Of a stretch of DNA of 64,000 nt, positions 36,170 through 45,380 are shown piece after piece. The notes under the pieces are model-generated. The model made no database searches. It saw nothing but the letters and a program-made list of their open reading frames with translations, and was not told the origin of the DNA. The translations under genes and the position numbers were made by a program. The stretch is taken from contig JAFGBF010000003.1 of NCBI GenBank assembly GCA_016933255.1, positions 1 through 64,000 of the forward strand, given 5' to 3'. The stretch is from Candidatus Krumholzibacteriota bacterium. Lineage in GTDB: Bacteria > Krumholzibacteriota > Krumholzibacteriia > Krumholzibacteriales > Krumholzibacteriaceae. How positions within the stretch are numbered: the stretch's first letter is position 1; each line of letters opens with the position of its first letter.

Positions 36170-36194
36170 TATAATAGTCAGGGGACTGGTCCCC
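36170..36194 (+). promoter_or_regulatory. Candidate -10 and 5'-terminal hairpin of the wzz transcript
   Basis: A perfect TATAAT (36170-36175) has no good -35. The predicted start near 36182 falls in GGGGACTGGTCCCC (36181-36194), a 5-bp stem with a CTGG loop. The mRNA would then begin with a small stable hairpin, or the repeat could be an operator. Confidence 0.3.
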
Positions 36195-36224
36195 CGAGGG
36201 TTGATTCTTGTCCGGTTGGGTACT

Positions 36225-37415
36225 ATGCTTGCTTTTCTTTCAATTTTTCTTCGGCATAAAAAGACGGTGATTCTTGTTACACTTGCAGGAGGCGTCATAT
36301 CTGCCGCAGGGACTTTTCTTATATCTCCACGGTACATATCGACTGCCGCTTTTATGCCGGCCGGTCTGGAAAATGAACTTACCGGCGGCGGAGGATACTT
36401 TTCCAATCTTGGAGCCCTGGGAGAGACCTACTCGGCTTTTGCCAGGGTCCGGAGAAATTTCATAATCGATTACATAGTGAGAAGCGGGACGATGAGCCGG
36501 CTGATGTCTGAAAGATTCGGGTTGAGAGAAATATACGATGCCGAGAACGAGGAAGAGGTCAGAAAAAAGTTAATGGAGGCGACGGGCGTCGACGTAATGG
36601 ATGAAGGTATCCTGGAAATAGCGGTCGAATCGGAAGACCCCGTTATGGCGAAGGATATGGCACAGGCGTATTTAGAATATATCGAGAGCCTCCTTGTCTC
36701 CATGTCTGTCAAGAGCGCCGGTTCAAAGAGAAAATATCTGGAAAATGAGGTAAAAAGAAGGAAGCACAGGATCTCCGAGATCGATACGCTTCTTCAGGAA
36801 TATACCGACAGGACAGGCATTTTTGATATCCAGGAGCAGGCAAGAGCCGCTTTTCTGGTCCTTGCAGGAATTGCTGCCAGGGAGAATATGCTCGAGGTCG
36901 AAAAGAGGGTATGGGAAATATCTCTGAAGGAAAGTAACCTCGAGATGATGAAGATCGATCTCGAACTGGAAAAACTTGAAGAACATCTTTCAATGATGAT
37001 GGAGGAAGAAGGGGCAAAAGGAATCACTCCCCCGCTGAGTAAACTGCCTGAATTAGCGACAGAATATATGTCTCTTGCCGGTGAGAAGATGATGCAGGAA
37101 TTTTCTCTCGCGTTTGTCATGATCAAACTCGAGGATGCAAGGATCTCAGAATCCAGTGATGAGGGTGTGATAAGGATAATAGATCCGCCGTATATTCCGG
37201 AAATAAGATCGTGGCCGAAAAGAAAACAGATCGTGATCATATTTACTCTGGCATCGCTCTTCTGGTGCCTGTTTTTCATTCTTCTGTACGAAGAGGCAAA
37301 AGCAGGCCTTTTTAAAGGATGGAAAGAGAGATCGATAGAAGGCGGAGATATATCAGGGAGAGATGTCGATCCGATTTCCAGCGGTAATACACGCCCTAAA
37401 GGATCAAATCAGTGA
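36225..37415 (+). CDS. Wzz-type polysaccharide chain-length determinant
   Basis: The 396-residue protein has the Wzz/PCP plan: an N-terminal helix (about 14-32), a Wzz domain with YISTAAFMPAG, a long periplasmic coiled-coil region (about 170-280, rich in K, E and L), and a C-terminal helix (about 328-349) after the proline-rich IIDPPYIPEIRSWPKRKQ typical of these proteins. No kinase domain follows, so it is not a BY-kinase. It sets glycan chain length in the inner membrane. The start is uncertain: ATG 36225 has no clear ribosome site and longer forms back to 36129 are open. It overlaps the ligase/polymerase gene by 4 nt (GTGA). Confidence 0.85.
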   Translation: MLAFLSIFLRHKKTVILVTLAGGVISAAGTFLISPRYISTAAFMPAGLENELTGGGGYFSNLGALGETYSAFARVRRNFIIDYIVRSGTMSRLMSERFGLREIYDAENEEEVRKKLMEATGVDVMDEGILEIAVESEDPVMAKDMAQAYLEYIESLLVSMSVKSAGSKRKYLENEVKRRKHRISEIDTLLQEYTDRTGIFDIQEQARAAFLVLAGIAARENMLEVEKRVWEISLKESNLEMMKIDLELEKLEEHLSMMMEEEGAKGITPPLSKLPELATEYMSLAGEKMMQEFSLAFVMIKLEDARISESSDEGVIRIIDPPYIPEIRSWPKRKQIVIIFTLASLFWCLFFILLYEEAKAGLFKGWKERSIEGGDISGRDVDPISSGNTRPKGSNQ

Positions 37416-38818
37416 AAAAGGATCGATGCGAGATGGCTTTTCAAACCGGAGAAGGCCCCATCGAAAACAGGAAGATCATTTTTTTAATGATTATACTGAT
37501 AGTGCTGCTGGTTGCGGCGGCGGTCTTACTGCCTCCTGGACTGGTCAGGATTGCCATGATCGGGCTGCTTGTGATGCCGTTCATATTTTTTCTTTTTGAC
37601 AAACCTGTTTTTCAACTGTATTTCCTGATATTTTTCCTGTTTTCAAATCTTCATCTCTTTTTCGAGATTCCTGTGATAAGATTGATTGCGGTATTTCTGA
37701 TCATCTCCTTCGCGACGGCCTGTGTCAAGGGACGACAGGTAATAGTCCATGACAAGATCTTTTTTCTGCTCGTCGGCGCAATGGCTCTGTTTGCATTTCA
37801 ATCTATGGCACTGGCAAGGGATATCGACAGTTCGATTTACAGGATCAATTTCTTTTTCCGGTATCTCATATATATCTTTTTTGTAATTCAATTTTCGACT
37901 ACCAGGAAGGAATTTATTACGCTGCTCTGTGTGATGGCCTTTGCCGGCGTTTTGAGCAGTTTTCTCCCTCTCGTCGTCTCTCTTCCTGAAAAGTACGCCG
38001 ATCTTTCATTTATGTGGGAAGAGGGTGTCTTCAGATATGAGGGATTTGAGCGGGAAGCAAATATGTTTGCCTTTGCTCTGAATTTTCTTATTCCTATTCT
38101 GCTTTTTCTTTTTATGAAGTTCAGGAAACCATGGTTCATAAGGCCCGTTATGATGGCTCTTATCGGCGGGGCTATCTATGTTCTTTATCTGAGTTTTTCA
38201 AGAGGAGGGTTTATAGGACTCGCTTTCATGTTTTTCGCTCTGCTCGTGATCGAAAGGAAAAACAAGGTCGTCGTCCTTACAGGACTTCTTCTTATAATAA
38301 CAGCCGGGATGCTGGCTCCTTCCCTTTATTGGGACAGGATAACTACGATCCTGGATGTCGGGTCGGGAATAAACAAGGATTTTTCGATACTGTCGAGGGT
38401 CGAGACTATGAAGATCGCGCTTATAGTCGGATTCAAAAACCCTCTTTTCGGCATAGGGATCGAAAACTTCCTGTTTTATGTCTCCAGGCATGCTGCTTTC
38501 AGTGATGTCGTGCACAACTCGATGCTGCAGATCTTCTCCGATCTTGGGTGGATGGCTCTTGCCGTGCTGTCGACTATCATAATCAATAATTTCAGAGTGA
38601 TAAGGAAAATGATCGACAGCAAGAATGATCCGGAACTTTCCCAGATAGGAAGGTTTCTTTTGGTTCAACAGGTTGCGGTGCTGGTCAATTCACTGACTCT
38701 TCCTGTGGCCTTTCACATGATCTTCTGGTTTGCGCTTTCTCTTCCGACGATAGCCGCGTACGCGTACAGAAGGCGTCTGCAGGATTCGCCGTCCTTAAGT
38801 CCAGCTGTTCAAAAATAA
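37412..38818 (+). CDS. O-antigen ligase/polymerase-family membrane protein
   Basis: The 468-residue protein has about 12 membrane segments and a larger periplasmic loop. The run YLSFSRGGFIGLAFMFFALL, followed further on by GIGIENFLFYVSRHAAFSDVVHNSMLQ, carries the Wzy_C/WaaL signature (arginine in SRGG and histidine in the H-N pair). It polymerises or ligates lipid-linked glycan. The GTG start at 37412 has AAAGGA about 9 nt upstream and overlaps the wzz stop; ATG 37433 is an alternative. It converges on the PorV-like gene with five bases between the stops. Confidence 0.88.
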   Translation: MKKDRCEMAFQTGEGPIENRKIIFLMIILIVLLVAAAVLLPPGLVRIAMIGLLVMPFIFFLFDKPVFQLYFLIFFLFSNLHLFFEIPVIRLIAVFLIISFATACVKGRQVIVHDKIFFLLVGAMALFAFQSMALARDIDSSIYRINFFFRYLIYIFFVIQFSTTRKEFITLLCVMAFAGVLSSFLPLVVSLPEKYADLSFMWEEGVFRYEGFEREANMFAFALNFLIPILLFLFMKFRKPWFIRPVMMALIGGAIYVLYLSFSRGGFIGLAFMFFALLVIERKNKVVVLTGLLLIITAGMLAPSLYWDRITTILDVGSGINKDFSILSRVETMKIALIVGFKNPLFGIGIENFLFYVSRHAAFSDVVHNSMLQIFSDLGWMALAVLSTIIINNFRVIRKMIDSKNDPELSQIGRFLLVQQVAVLVNSLTLPVAFHMIFWFALSLPTIAAYAYRRRLQDSPSLSPAVQK

Positions 38819-38823
38819 TAGAG

Positions 38824-39762
38824 TTAAAAGCCATACCCTATCGAGAGGCGCGTCTGCCTGCCGAAGGCATCGAGGGGATCGAAACTGAAAGAAAGAGCGA
38901 TCATCATCTCTTTGTATCCGGAAATAAGGCCGAAGTGGGTTATCGTTCTTGGTCCGTTGACAAGGCGCATATCAGCGCCGCAGGTAATGTGAAGAAGTTC
39001 ATCTGCTATGATGATCTCCGTGCCGAACAGGAACCGGTTGAGTTCTCCTTCCTTATTGACCGCATCGAACTCCATCGATACCCTGTCGAAGATGTTTTCC
39101 CAGGAAACGGCTAGATTGATCGAGGAATCGATAGTATAGTCATTTTCAGGATAGTGGATGGTTCCGTTGAAGTTTCTGCCGACAAGCGCAAGCCACACGT
39201 CTTTATGCACCCTTGTCGTCCAGCCCAGGTCAAAGGCCATTCCCCACGAGTCGGCATTTTCCACGTCGGTCCAGCTCTTCAAAAGTTTCCAGCTTATTCC
39301 GACACTGTTGAAATGATTCGGTGAGAAGGCTCCCGATAGTCCCAGAGTGCTTTCATTCCAGCCGGATCCTTCCGAGAGGTCAAGGCCGAGATGAGATACG
39401 CTCAGAGCTGCTCCGAATCTTCTCATCGAAACTTTTCCGTCAGGAGAATTTCTTGTGTCAAGCAAACCGGTTCCTATCGAGAAGACGCTGTATCTGGCAT
39501 CCATATCAGGAATCGGTTTTGTGGTTCCCATTGTCATCCGAGCGGAATCGAGAAAGACAAGATTAGCGGGGTTCCAGTATGCCGCGCAGTCATCCCTTAT
39601 GAGCAGGGAAGCGGCTCCGGCCAGCCCTGTGCCCCGGGCATCCCATCCAAGGGGGATGAACGACCCCCCGAGTGATCCTTCCCCGGCCGAGATCTCCGTG
39701 TTAATCGCTGTCAACAGAGAGATAAGGATCAGGCCACAGATTGATATTCTCATAATTTTCAT
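38824..39762 (-). CDS. PorV/PorQ-like outer-membrane beta-barrel protein
   Basis: The 312-residue protein has a signal peptide (1-26) and a barrel-type alternation ending in the aromatic TRLSIGYGF. The opening GWDARGTGLAGAASLLIRDDCAAYWNPANLVF is the usual start of PorV/PorQ-like proteins (A-x-G-x-A-G...A-x-x-WNPA). In Bacteroidota such proteins are accessory to type IX secretion; here the role is inferred. It lies 2 nt after a FlgD-Ig protein, so they are cotranscribed from the promoter at 41386-41415. Confidence 0.82.
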   Translation of the reverse strand: MKIMRISICGLILISLLTAINTEISAGEGSLGGSFIPLGWDARGTGLAGAASLLIRDDCAAYWNPANLVFLDSARMTMGTTKPIPDMDARYSVFSIGTGLLDTRNSPDGKVSMRRFGAALSVSHLGLDLSEGSGWNESTLGLSGAFSPNHFNSVGISWKLLKSWTDVENADSWGMAFDLGWTTRVHKDVWLALVGRNFNGTIHYPENDYTIDSSINLAVSWENIFDRVSMEFDAVNKEGELNRFLFGTEIIIADELLHITCGADMRLVNGPRTITHFGLISGYKEMMIALSFSFDPLDAFGRQTRLSIGYGF

Positions 39763-39764
39763 TG

Positions 39765-41354
39765 CTATCTGACCACCGCTATGAAGTTCTTTTCGACTGT
39801 TTTTCTCGTTCCATAGTCAATTGTCAAGACGACCAGGAATGGACCGTTATTGACAGAGTCGCCGTCGTTGTTAAGGAGATCCCATCCTATCTGAAAACTA
39901 GTGGAGGGACCCCACCCGTATATAGTCCTGACCTCTTCTCCGCCGAGATCATAGATCTCGATAATGATCTCCTGAGCTGTCTCTGTTGTTATGATCTGAA
40001 AATTATCAGGCTTGCGGAATACTTCAGGAAATTCAACAAGGTAGGATACGTCATAGTAAACGGTGACAATATTAGACTGACCGCTGACGTTGCCTGCCTT
40101 ATCTTCAGCAGTCACCCATACATAAGTAGTTCCTTCCTCAAGATCGATGGTATGAGGCATCAGATGGAGTATATGATTCTCTGTCGTATCCCCTTCGAAG
40201 ACATTGAAGATAGAAAGAAATTCAGTATCCTCATCGTCGTATATAATATCAAGTTCCAGTTCCGGCAATAATACACGTCCGCTATTGTTGTTTACTACCG
40301 GGGGTGGCGGAGCGGTCCTGTCGAGAGTAAAGGTCCTGCTTTCCTTTTTCCTATGCCCGTAATTGTCTTCTGCAGTCATTTTAAATGTATAAGTGCCCTC
40401 ATCATAAGATGTTACGCCGGTCACGCTGTCGGGAAGGTCGAATCTCCAGTACAGGGTGTCTGCCTGCAGCCAGGTGCTGTCAGGAAGGAAGTATGCACTT
40501 TCCACATATTTGTTTGTAGCGTCATATTGACCCCATGACAGATCAAGAGTATCTTTCGTTCCGCTCCTGTCATGGCAAAAGCCTTTTATATCGAGAGGCG
40601 CCGCGACCGTATCGGATGGCAGATATGTCAAAATACTGATGATCGGTCCCGCAGTATCTATATTCAGTGCGCCTGAGGATATGCTGCTGTTGCCGGCTTC
40701 ATCCGTGATCATAAGTTCGATCGTGTATATTCCGTCAGGCCAGCCGGCCTCGGGCTCAAAACTGTAGGAATAGTCGCCGTCACCCGTAACTTCAAGCTCG
40801 TAGTAATCCGATTCATCATCGGGATCTATGATCGTAATCGTGAGATCCGATCCTGTCTCGTATCCGGTCACTATATAATAAACCGAAACATCCGCCGAGG
40901 TGTCGGGATATCCGGGGGAGAACGAGCCCGGTTCTATCCTGTCGATCGCTATCTCCGGGGCGGTCGTGTCTATGATCACCGTTCTGGTAACTATCTCTGA
41001 AACCGAAGCTGTGGATTCGTAGAGCTTCATCATATATTCGCCCTCACCGAGGGGTGTTCCCAGAGAATCAGTACCGTGCCATATGGCCGAATATTCTCCT
41101 TGCGGAGACGGAGAAAGAAAAAAGAGCGTGTCGAATACCCCTGTCCCGGAATATTCCTCTATCGTCAGAATCAGAGAATCGACCGGGCCGGCAAGGATGA
41201 TAGTAGCTGACAACGCGTCTTTTATTCCGTCGCCATTTGGGGATATCGAGGGAAAATTCACTATAAGGACCGCTTCACCGGCGCAGACACGTGCTGTATG
41301 CGTGAAAACCGCAAAGATGACGATGAAAATCGGGAAAAACGCCTTTTTTAACAC
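39765..41354 (-). CDS. Secreted multi-Ig-domain protein with FlgD-Ig-like C-terminus
   Basis: The 529-residue protein has a signal peptide (1-25). An opening FSPNGDG-type domain (SISPNGDGIKDAL) is followed by two or three Ig-like/bacterial cadherin-style repeats (IDTTAPEIAIDRIEP, ITDEAGNSSISSG, LDRTAPPPPV, AEDKAGNVSGQSN). The C-terminal domain is FlgD-Ig-like (IIIEIYDLGGEEVRTIYG...VEKNFIAVVR). The architecture suggests a surface or structural protein; no catalytic motif is visible. It is the first gene of an operon with a PorV-like gene. Confidence 0.82.
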   Translation of the reverse strand: MLKKAFFPIFIVIFAVFTHTARVCAGEAVLIVNFPSISPNGDGIKDALSATIILAGPVDSLILTIEEYSGTGVFDTLFFLSPSPQGEYSAIWHGTDSLGTPLGEGEYMMKLYESTASVSEIVTRTVIIDTTAPEIAIDRIEPGSFSPGYPDTSADVSVYYIVTGYETGSDLTITIIDPDDESDYYELEVTGDGDYSYSFEPEAGWPDGIYTIELMITDEAGNSSISSGALNIDTAGPIISILTYLPSDTVAAPLDIKGFCHDRSGTKDTLDLSWGQYDATNKYVESAYFLPDSTWLQADTLYWRFDLPDSVTGVTSYDEGTYTFKMTAEDNYGHRKKESRTFTLDRTAPPPPVVNNNSGRVLLPELELDIIYDDEDTEFLSIFNVFEGDTTENHILHLMPHTIDLEEGTTYVWVTAEDKAGNVSGQSNIVTVYYDVSYLVEFPEVFRKPDNFQIITTETAQEIIIEIYDLGGEEVRTIYGWGPSTSFQIGWDLLNNDGDSVNNGPFLVVLTIDYGTRKTVEKNFIAVVR

Positions 41355-41385
41355 CTGGTTAACCTCGTTCTGTCAAGTTCGGTGT

Positions 41386-41415
41386 ATTATAGGAATTCAG
41401 ATTGCAGGCAGTCAA
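41386..41415 (-). promoter_or_regulatory. Strong sigma70 promoter of the Ig-protein/PorV operon
   Basis: The minus strand reads TTGACT (41410-41415), an 18-nt spacer, then a perfect TATAAT (41386-41391). The predicted leader is about 25 nt. Confidence 0.75.
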
Positions 41416-41554
41416 CAGATAAATTTCCGGCTCCTTTCAGTTATTTCGGCATCACCGGTGATCTCGAACCTCTTTTTGTTGCACGGCACCCCGTAATTGA
41501 CTATAGTGGTTATCCGTTTGCTATCTGTCTCAAAAGATTTCCCTGGAGGATGAT

Positions 41555-43204
41555 TTGAATCTTGAAATGCTGTTTATGCTCATAGGCGGACTGGGATTTT
41601 TCCTGTTCGGGATCAAGATCATGTCGGAAGGTCTCAGGAAGGTATCAAGCGAGCGCCTGAAAAAGATCCTTACCTATCTGACAAAGCGTAAAATGATCGC
41701 TATGCTGGTCGGTGCCGGCGTTACCGCCCTGATTCAAAGCAGCAGTGCGATGACTGTAATGATCGTGGGCTTCGTCAATGCCGGATTGATGACGCTGAAA
41801 CAGGCGATCCCGGTAGTCCTTGGGGCAAATATAGGAACGACTTTCACCGCCTGGCTTGTCAGTTTTCTTGCGGTATTCAAAATAACACACTACGCTCTTC
41901 CAGCTGTCGGAATCGGATTTTTATTTATGCTGATCGAACGAAAGCCGGGTCTCAAGCATTGGGGGGAGGTCATCTTCGGGTTCGGAGTCCTTTTTGTCGG
42001 CATAGGATTCATGAAGGATGCATTCGAACCGCTTGAGAGCAGTAAACGGATAATGGATATTATGGTGAATTTCAGCCATTATCCGATACTCGGCGTCATC
42101 GTAGGTACGGCGATCACCATGCTTCTCCAGAGCAGCAGCGCGACGATAGCGCTTGTGCAGCTCCTCGCCCTGAAGGGCCTCATAGATTTTTCCGCGGCGA
42201 TTCCCATTATTCTGGGAGATAATATAGGAACCACGATAACGGCGCAGATTGCCACTATCGGGGGATCGACAGGGGCAAAAAGGGTCGCCTGGGCGCATAC
42301 CCTTTTCAATGTCTTCGGGACGGCCTACATGATGTTTCTGGTTTATTCGGGGGTCTACAAAAGGTTTATTGAATGGCTTGTTCCCGGGCCTTTCACGACC
42401 AAAAATATCATGGTCCACATAGCCCTCTCTCATTCTGCGTTCAATATCTTCAACGCAATGGTCTTTCTGCCGATAACTTCGTGGCTCCAGAAGCTCGTCG
42501 AAAAACTTATTCCGGAGACTGGCGATGTGATAAGTGTCGAACCCAAGTTTCTTGACAGGCTTCTGCTCGATACACCGATCCTTGCGCTTGATGTAAGCCG
42601 TCGCGAAATAATCCGGATGCTCGGGCTCGCCAGGTCGGCGCTAAAAAATTCCTTCGAGGTGTATTCAAATGGCAATGTCGAGCTGGTAAAAAAGGTCGAA
42701 AGGCGGGAAGAGGCGGTCGATAATCTTCAGGCTGAAATAACGCGTTATCTTATAGCTATTTCGATGGAAAACCTTGAACATGAGGAAGCCGAGATGATCC
42801 CGGTCTTTATCCACTCTGTGAATGATATTGAACGTATTGCTGATCAAGCGGAGAATATTGTCGAGTTGGGAATGAGGAAGCTTGAAAAGAAGCTGGATCT
42901 TACCGAAGGCGCAGAGAGCGAATTAAGAGAGATGTATGATATTACGATGGGGATGATCGAAGACGTTTCACTGGGCCTTGAAAATAACGATATCGAATAC
43001 GCGAAGAGAGCTCTGGAAAAAGAGGATATTATCAACAGGATGCAGATGGACCTGAGAAATGAGCATGTCAAGCGTCTCAACGAGGGAACGTGCGGGGTCT
43101 ATGCCGGGATGGTATTCCTTGATTGCGTAGATTTCCTTGAAAAGATCGGGGATCATCTGGCGAATATAGCGCAGGGCCTGCTTGGCGGATTCCGCTGGGA
43201 ATAG
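41555..43204 (+). CDS. Na/Pi-cotransporter-family protein with PhoU-like C-terminal domain
   Basis: The 549-residue protein starts at TTG with GGAGG about 7 nt upstream. The membrane half carries the two inverted QSSSA repeats (ALIQSSSAMTVMIVGF near 60-75; MLLQSSSATIALVQ near 190) and GANIGTTFTAW / GDNIGTTITAQ, the type II Na/Pi symporter signature. Residues about 340-540 are PhoU-like helices (FIHSVNDIERIADQAENIVEL, DFLEKIGDHLANIAQG). It exports or imports phosphate or a similar anion with Na+, controlled by the PhoU part. It is monocistronic. Confidence 0.92.
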   Translation: MNLEMLFMLIGGLGFFLFGIKIMSEGLRKVSSERLKKILTYLTKRKMIAMLVGAGVTALIQSSSAMTVMIVGFVNAGLMTLKQAIPVVLGANIGTTFTAWLVSFLAVFKITHYALPAVGIGFLFMLIERKPGLKHWGEVIFGFGVLFVGIGFMKDAFEPLESSKRIMDIMVNFSHYPILGVIVGTAITMLLQSSSATIALVQLLALKGLIDFSAAIPIILGDNIGTTITAQIATIGGSTGAKRVAWAHTLFNVFGTAYMMFLVYSGVYKRFIEWLVPGPFTTKNIMVHIALSHSAFNIFNAMVFLPITSWLQKLVEKLIPETGDVISVEPKFLDRLLLDTPILALDVSRREIIRMLGLARSALKNSFEVYSNGNVELVKKVERREEAVDNLQAEITRYLIAISMENLEHEEAEMIPVFIHSVNDIERIADQAENIVELGMRKLEKKLDLTEGAESELREMYDITMGMIEDVSLGLENNDIEYAKRALEKEDIINRMQMDLRNEHVKRLNEGTCGVYAGMVFLDCVDFLEKIGDHLANIAQGLLGGFRWE

Positions 43205-43238
43205 GGGGCCCTCGAGATAGAATGGGCCGGGAAGGTCA

Positions 43239-45380
43239 TTATTTCCGGTCTTGTTCCTGCTTCTCCAGTTTATTCAATATTCTTCTGATATCATCGTTGG
43301 GGGGGGGAGCATTCTTGTTAAGCTCGGTAGATAGGCGTAGATATTCGTACGCCTCCTCGTAGTTCCCGAACTCTTCCTCGACAAGAGCCATATTGTAGTA
43401 AAGCATCCATGACAGCGTGTTTGTTTCCAACGCTTCACTCAGTATTCTGTGGGCTTCCACATAATCTTTGTTCTCTATCGCAATCAGGGCGAGATTGTTA
43501 GACGCTATCCAGTCGGTCGGATATAATCTCCGGGCGCGAAGATAATAACTCTTTGCTTCTTCATATTTTTTTTCTTCATGGAGTTCGGATCCTTTATTAA
43601 GGACGGCAGATGTCAGGTTTTTGAGATACTGATCGTTATCAGGGTCGAACCCGAGAGCAGTCTCATACGATTTAATCGCCTCATCGTACATTTTTCCGTG
43701 GTTTTGAGCATAACCCAGGCGGACCCAGTACCTGACCTGGGCCGGATCGGCCTTGACCAGTTTTTTGTACTCCTTCACGGCCTCTTCCATCCAGGATTTT
43801 TCAATATAGGCTTCGGCAAGGCTCTCTGTGTATTGTAGATCATCCGGCCTCAGTGCGGCAGCTTTCATTAAGTTCGATACTGCGTCGTCGATATTATCCT
43901 CAAGCATATTTATCGTGCCGATGGTGAACCAGACCCTATCGTCTTTCTCATTCTTCTTTGCCGACCTCTCAAGCCACTCTGTCGCTTCAGGATATCGCTC
44001 ATTTTCATAATAGCGTGTGCCGATGATCTTTTCCGCTCTCCCTTCTTCAAGCGGAAGCGCCTGAAGCCTTTTCACCCCGATTTTCTGTGAAAAGGATGAT
44101 GCTATAATCGGAATAGACTGAAAGACGCCGAGAGAGATTATCAGGACTGCGGCATAACCGAATTTGGACCTGAATGCAAGACGCCCGGCCATAGCCCACA
44201 ACGAATAGGCAGCGAATGCCGGGCCCGCGATGGCGAAGATCTCCCACCTTAATCCCGAATCGGATCTTTCGGCGAGCAGGAACAAGATCAGGTAAGCGCT
44301 GACAGAGATCGTTGCAAGAAATCTTTCCTCGAACGGATCGAGAGTATCAGAATTCCGCTTATTTTTGATTGATAATATAAGAAAGAATAGAGCAGTCACT
44401 GATGCCGGGCCGATGATCAGAAGGCTGTTTCCCCACTCGGCGATCAGGCTACTCAGTCCGTAAGCTGAAAAATCGATCGAGGATCCGGAAAACAGGGAGT
44501 AGATCGATCCTGTAGGCCCGGAAAGGCTGTTGTAGCTACCGGATAATATATCGACCGCTATCCACGATCCTATGAGAATGATAACTGCTGCCGCAATATC
44601 CTTTTTCTGGCCTTTCCCGCGGATATCGATCAGGAAAAGATATATGAACCCAGGGAGCAGGAAGAACGTCGGCGCATAGGATAATATAGAAAGGATCAGG
44701 AAAATGGCTGACAGATAGAGCGGAGCCTTCCCTCTCAGGTGAAGGATCGAGGAAATGATAAATAAAAGCACAAATACGAGAGCAGGGGGTAAAACGCCTC
44801 CTCTTCCAAAAAAGAGTGTGAAATACCCGCCTGAGATTACGACAAGAAAGGATAGTATCCTGTTTCTGAAAATGTCTTTTCCCTTCGAGTGAAGGATCCG
44901 GGAGAGATGGAACGCTGCGAGTATATATAATCCCCCGAAAAGAATGCTCAGAAGGGTTGTCGATGCAGATGCGCCGATCAAAAAGATAGAATTGACGAGG
45001 GTGAATACTGAAAGATTGATCAGCATCGCCAGCGGGGATCCCGGGATAAAACGCGTGCCGTTTTCTATCGCAGATGAGATCTCGTGACGCTCTCCCCAGT
45101 AGTCATGGCCTGGACTGAAACGCCACATAGCCAGGATCAGAGCGGCAAAGATAAGAGCGAGGATCCATTTTTCAGAAAGAAATCTATGACCGGCGATATC
45201 CTGAATTTTTTTGTTAAGGGGGCCGGCAAGCAGAAGTAGGGAAAATACAGCAAGGACGATCTGCATCTTATATGAGGCGGAGGACCATGAGGAAAGGCCC
45301 CAGAGGGCCTGTTCAAAGAATATCGAAGCGAGTATCGCTGCTATGTATAATATGAACAGTATCCGTATTTTTTTTGTCAA
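43239..45380 (-). CDS. Large membrane protein with C-terminal TPR repeats
   Basis: The 713-residue protein has about 11-12 hydrophobic segments in residues 1-410 with small loops, including an acidic-aromatic first periplasmic loop (SPGHDYWGERHEIS). Residues about 450-700 are TPR repeats (EWLERSAKKNEKDDRVWFTIG, YKKLVKADPAQVRYWVRLG, SYETALGFDPDNDQYL). This resembles PMT/GT39-like or YfhO-like membrane proteins with TPR tails, such as the one at 34188-36083, but no catalytic motif is certain. It overlaps the symporter gene by 4 nt (ATGA). The function is unknown. Confidence 0.75.
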   Translation of the reverse strand: MTKKIRILFILYIAAILASIFFEQALWGLSSWSSASYKMQIVLAVFSLLLLAGPLNKKIQDIAGHRFLSEKWILALIFAALILAMWRFSPGHDYWGERHEISSAIENGTRFIPGSPLAMLINLSVFTLVNSIFLIGASASTTLLSILFGGLYILAAFHLSRILHSKGKDIFRNRILSFLVVISGGYFTLFFGRGGVLPPALVFVLLFIISSILHLRGKAPLYLSAIFLILSILSYAPTFFLLPGFIYLFLIDIRGKGQKKDIAAAVIILIGSWIAVDILSGSYNSLSGPTGSIYSLFSGSSIDFSAYGLSSLIAEWGNSLLIIGPASVTALFFLILSIKNKRNSDTLDPFEERFLATISVSAYLILFLLAERSDSGLRWEIFAIAGPAFAAYSLWAMAGRLAFRSKFGYAAVLIISLGVFQSIPIIASSFSQKIGVKRLQALPLEEGRAEKIIGTRYYENERYPEATEWLERSAKKNEKDDRVWFTIGTINMLEDNIDDAVSNLMKAAALRPDDLQYTESLAEAYIEKSWMEEAVKEYKKLVKADPAQVRYWVRLGYAQNHGKMYDEAIKSYETALGFDPDNDQYLKNLTSAVLNKGSELHEEKKYEEAKSYYLRARRLYPTDWIASNNLALIAIENKDYVEAHRILSEALETNTLSWMLYYNMALVEEEFGNYEEAYEYLRLSTELNKNAPPPNDDIRRILNKLEKQEQDRK

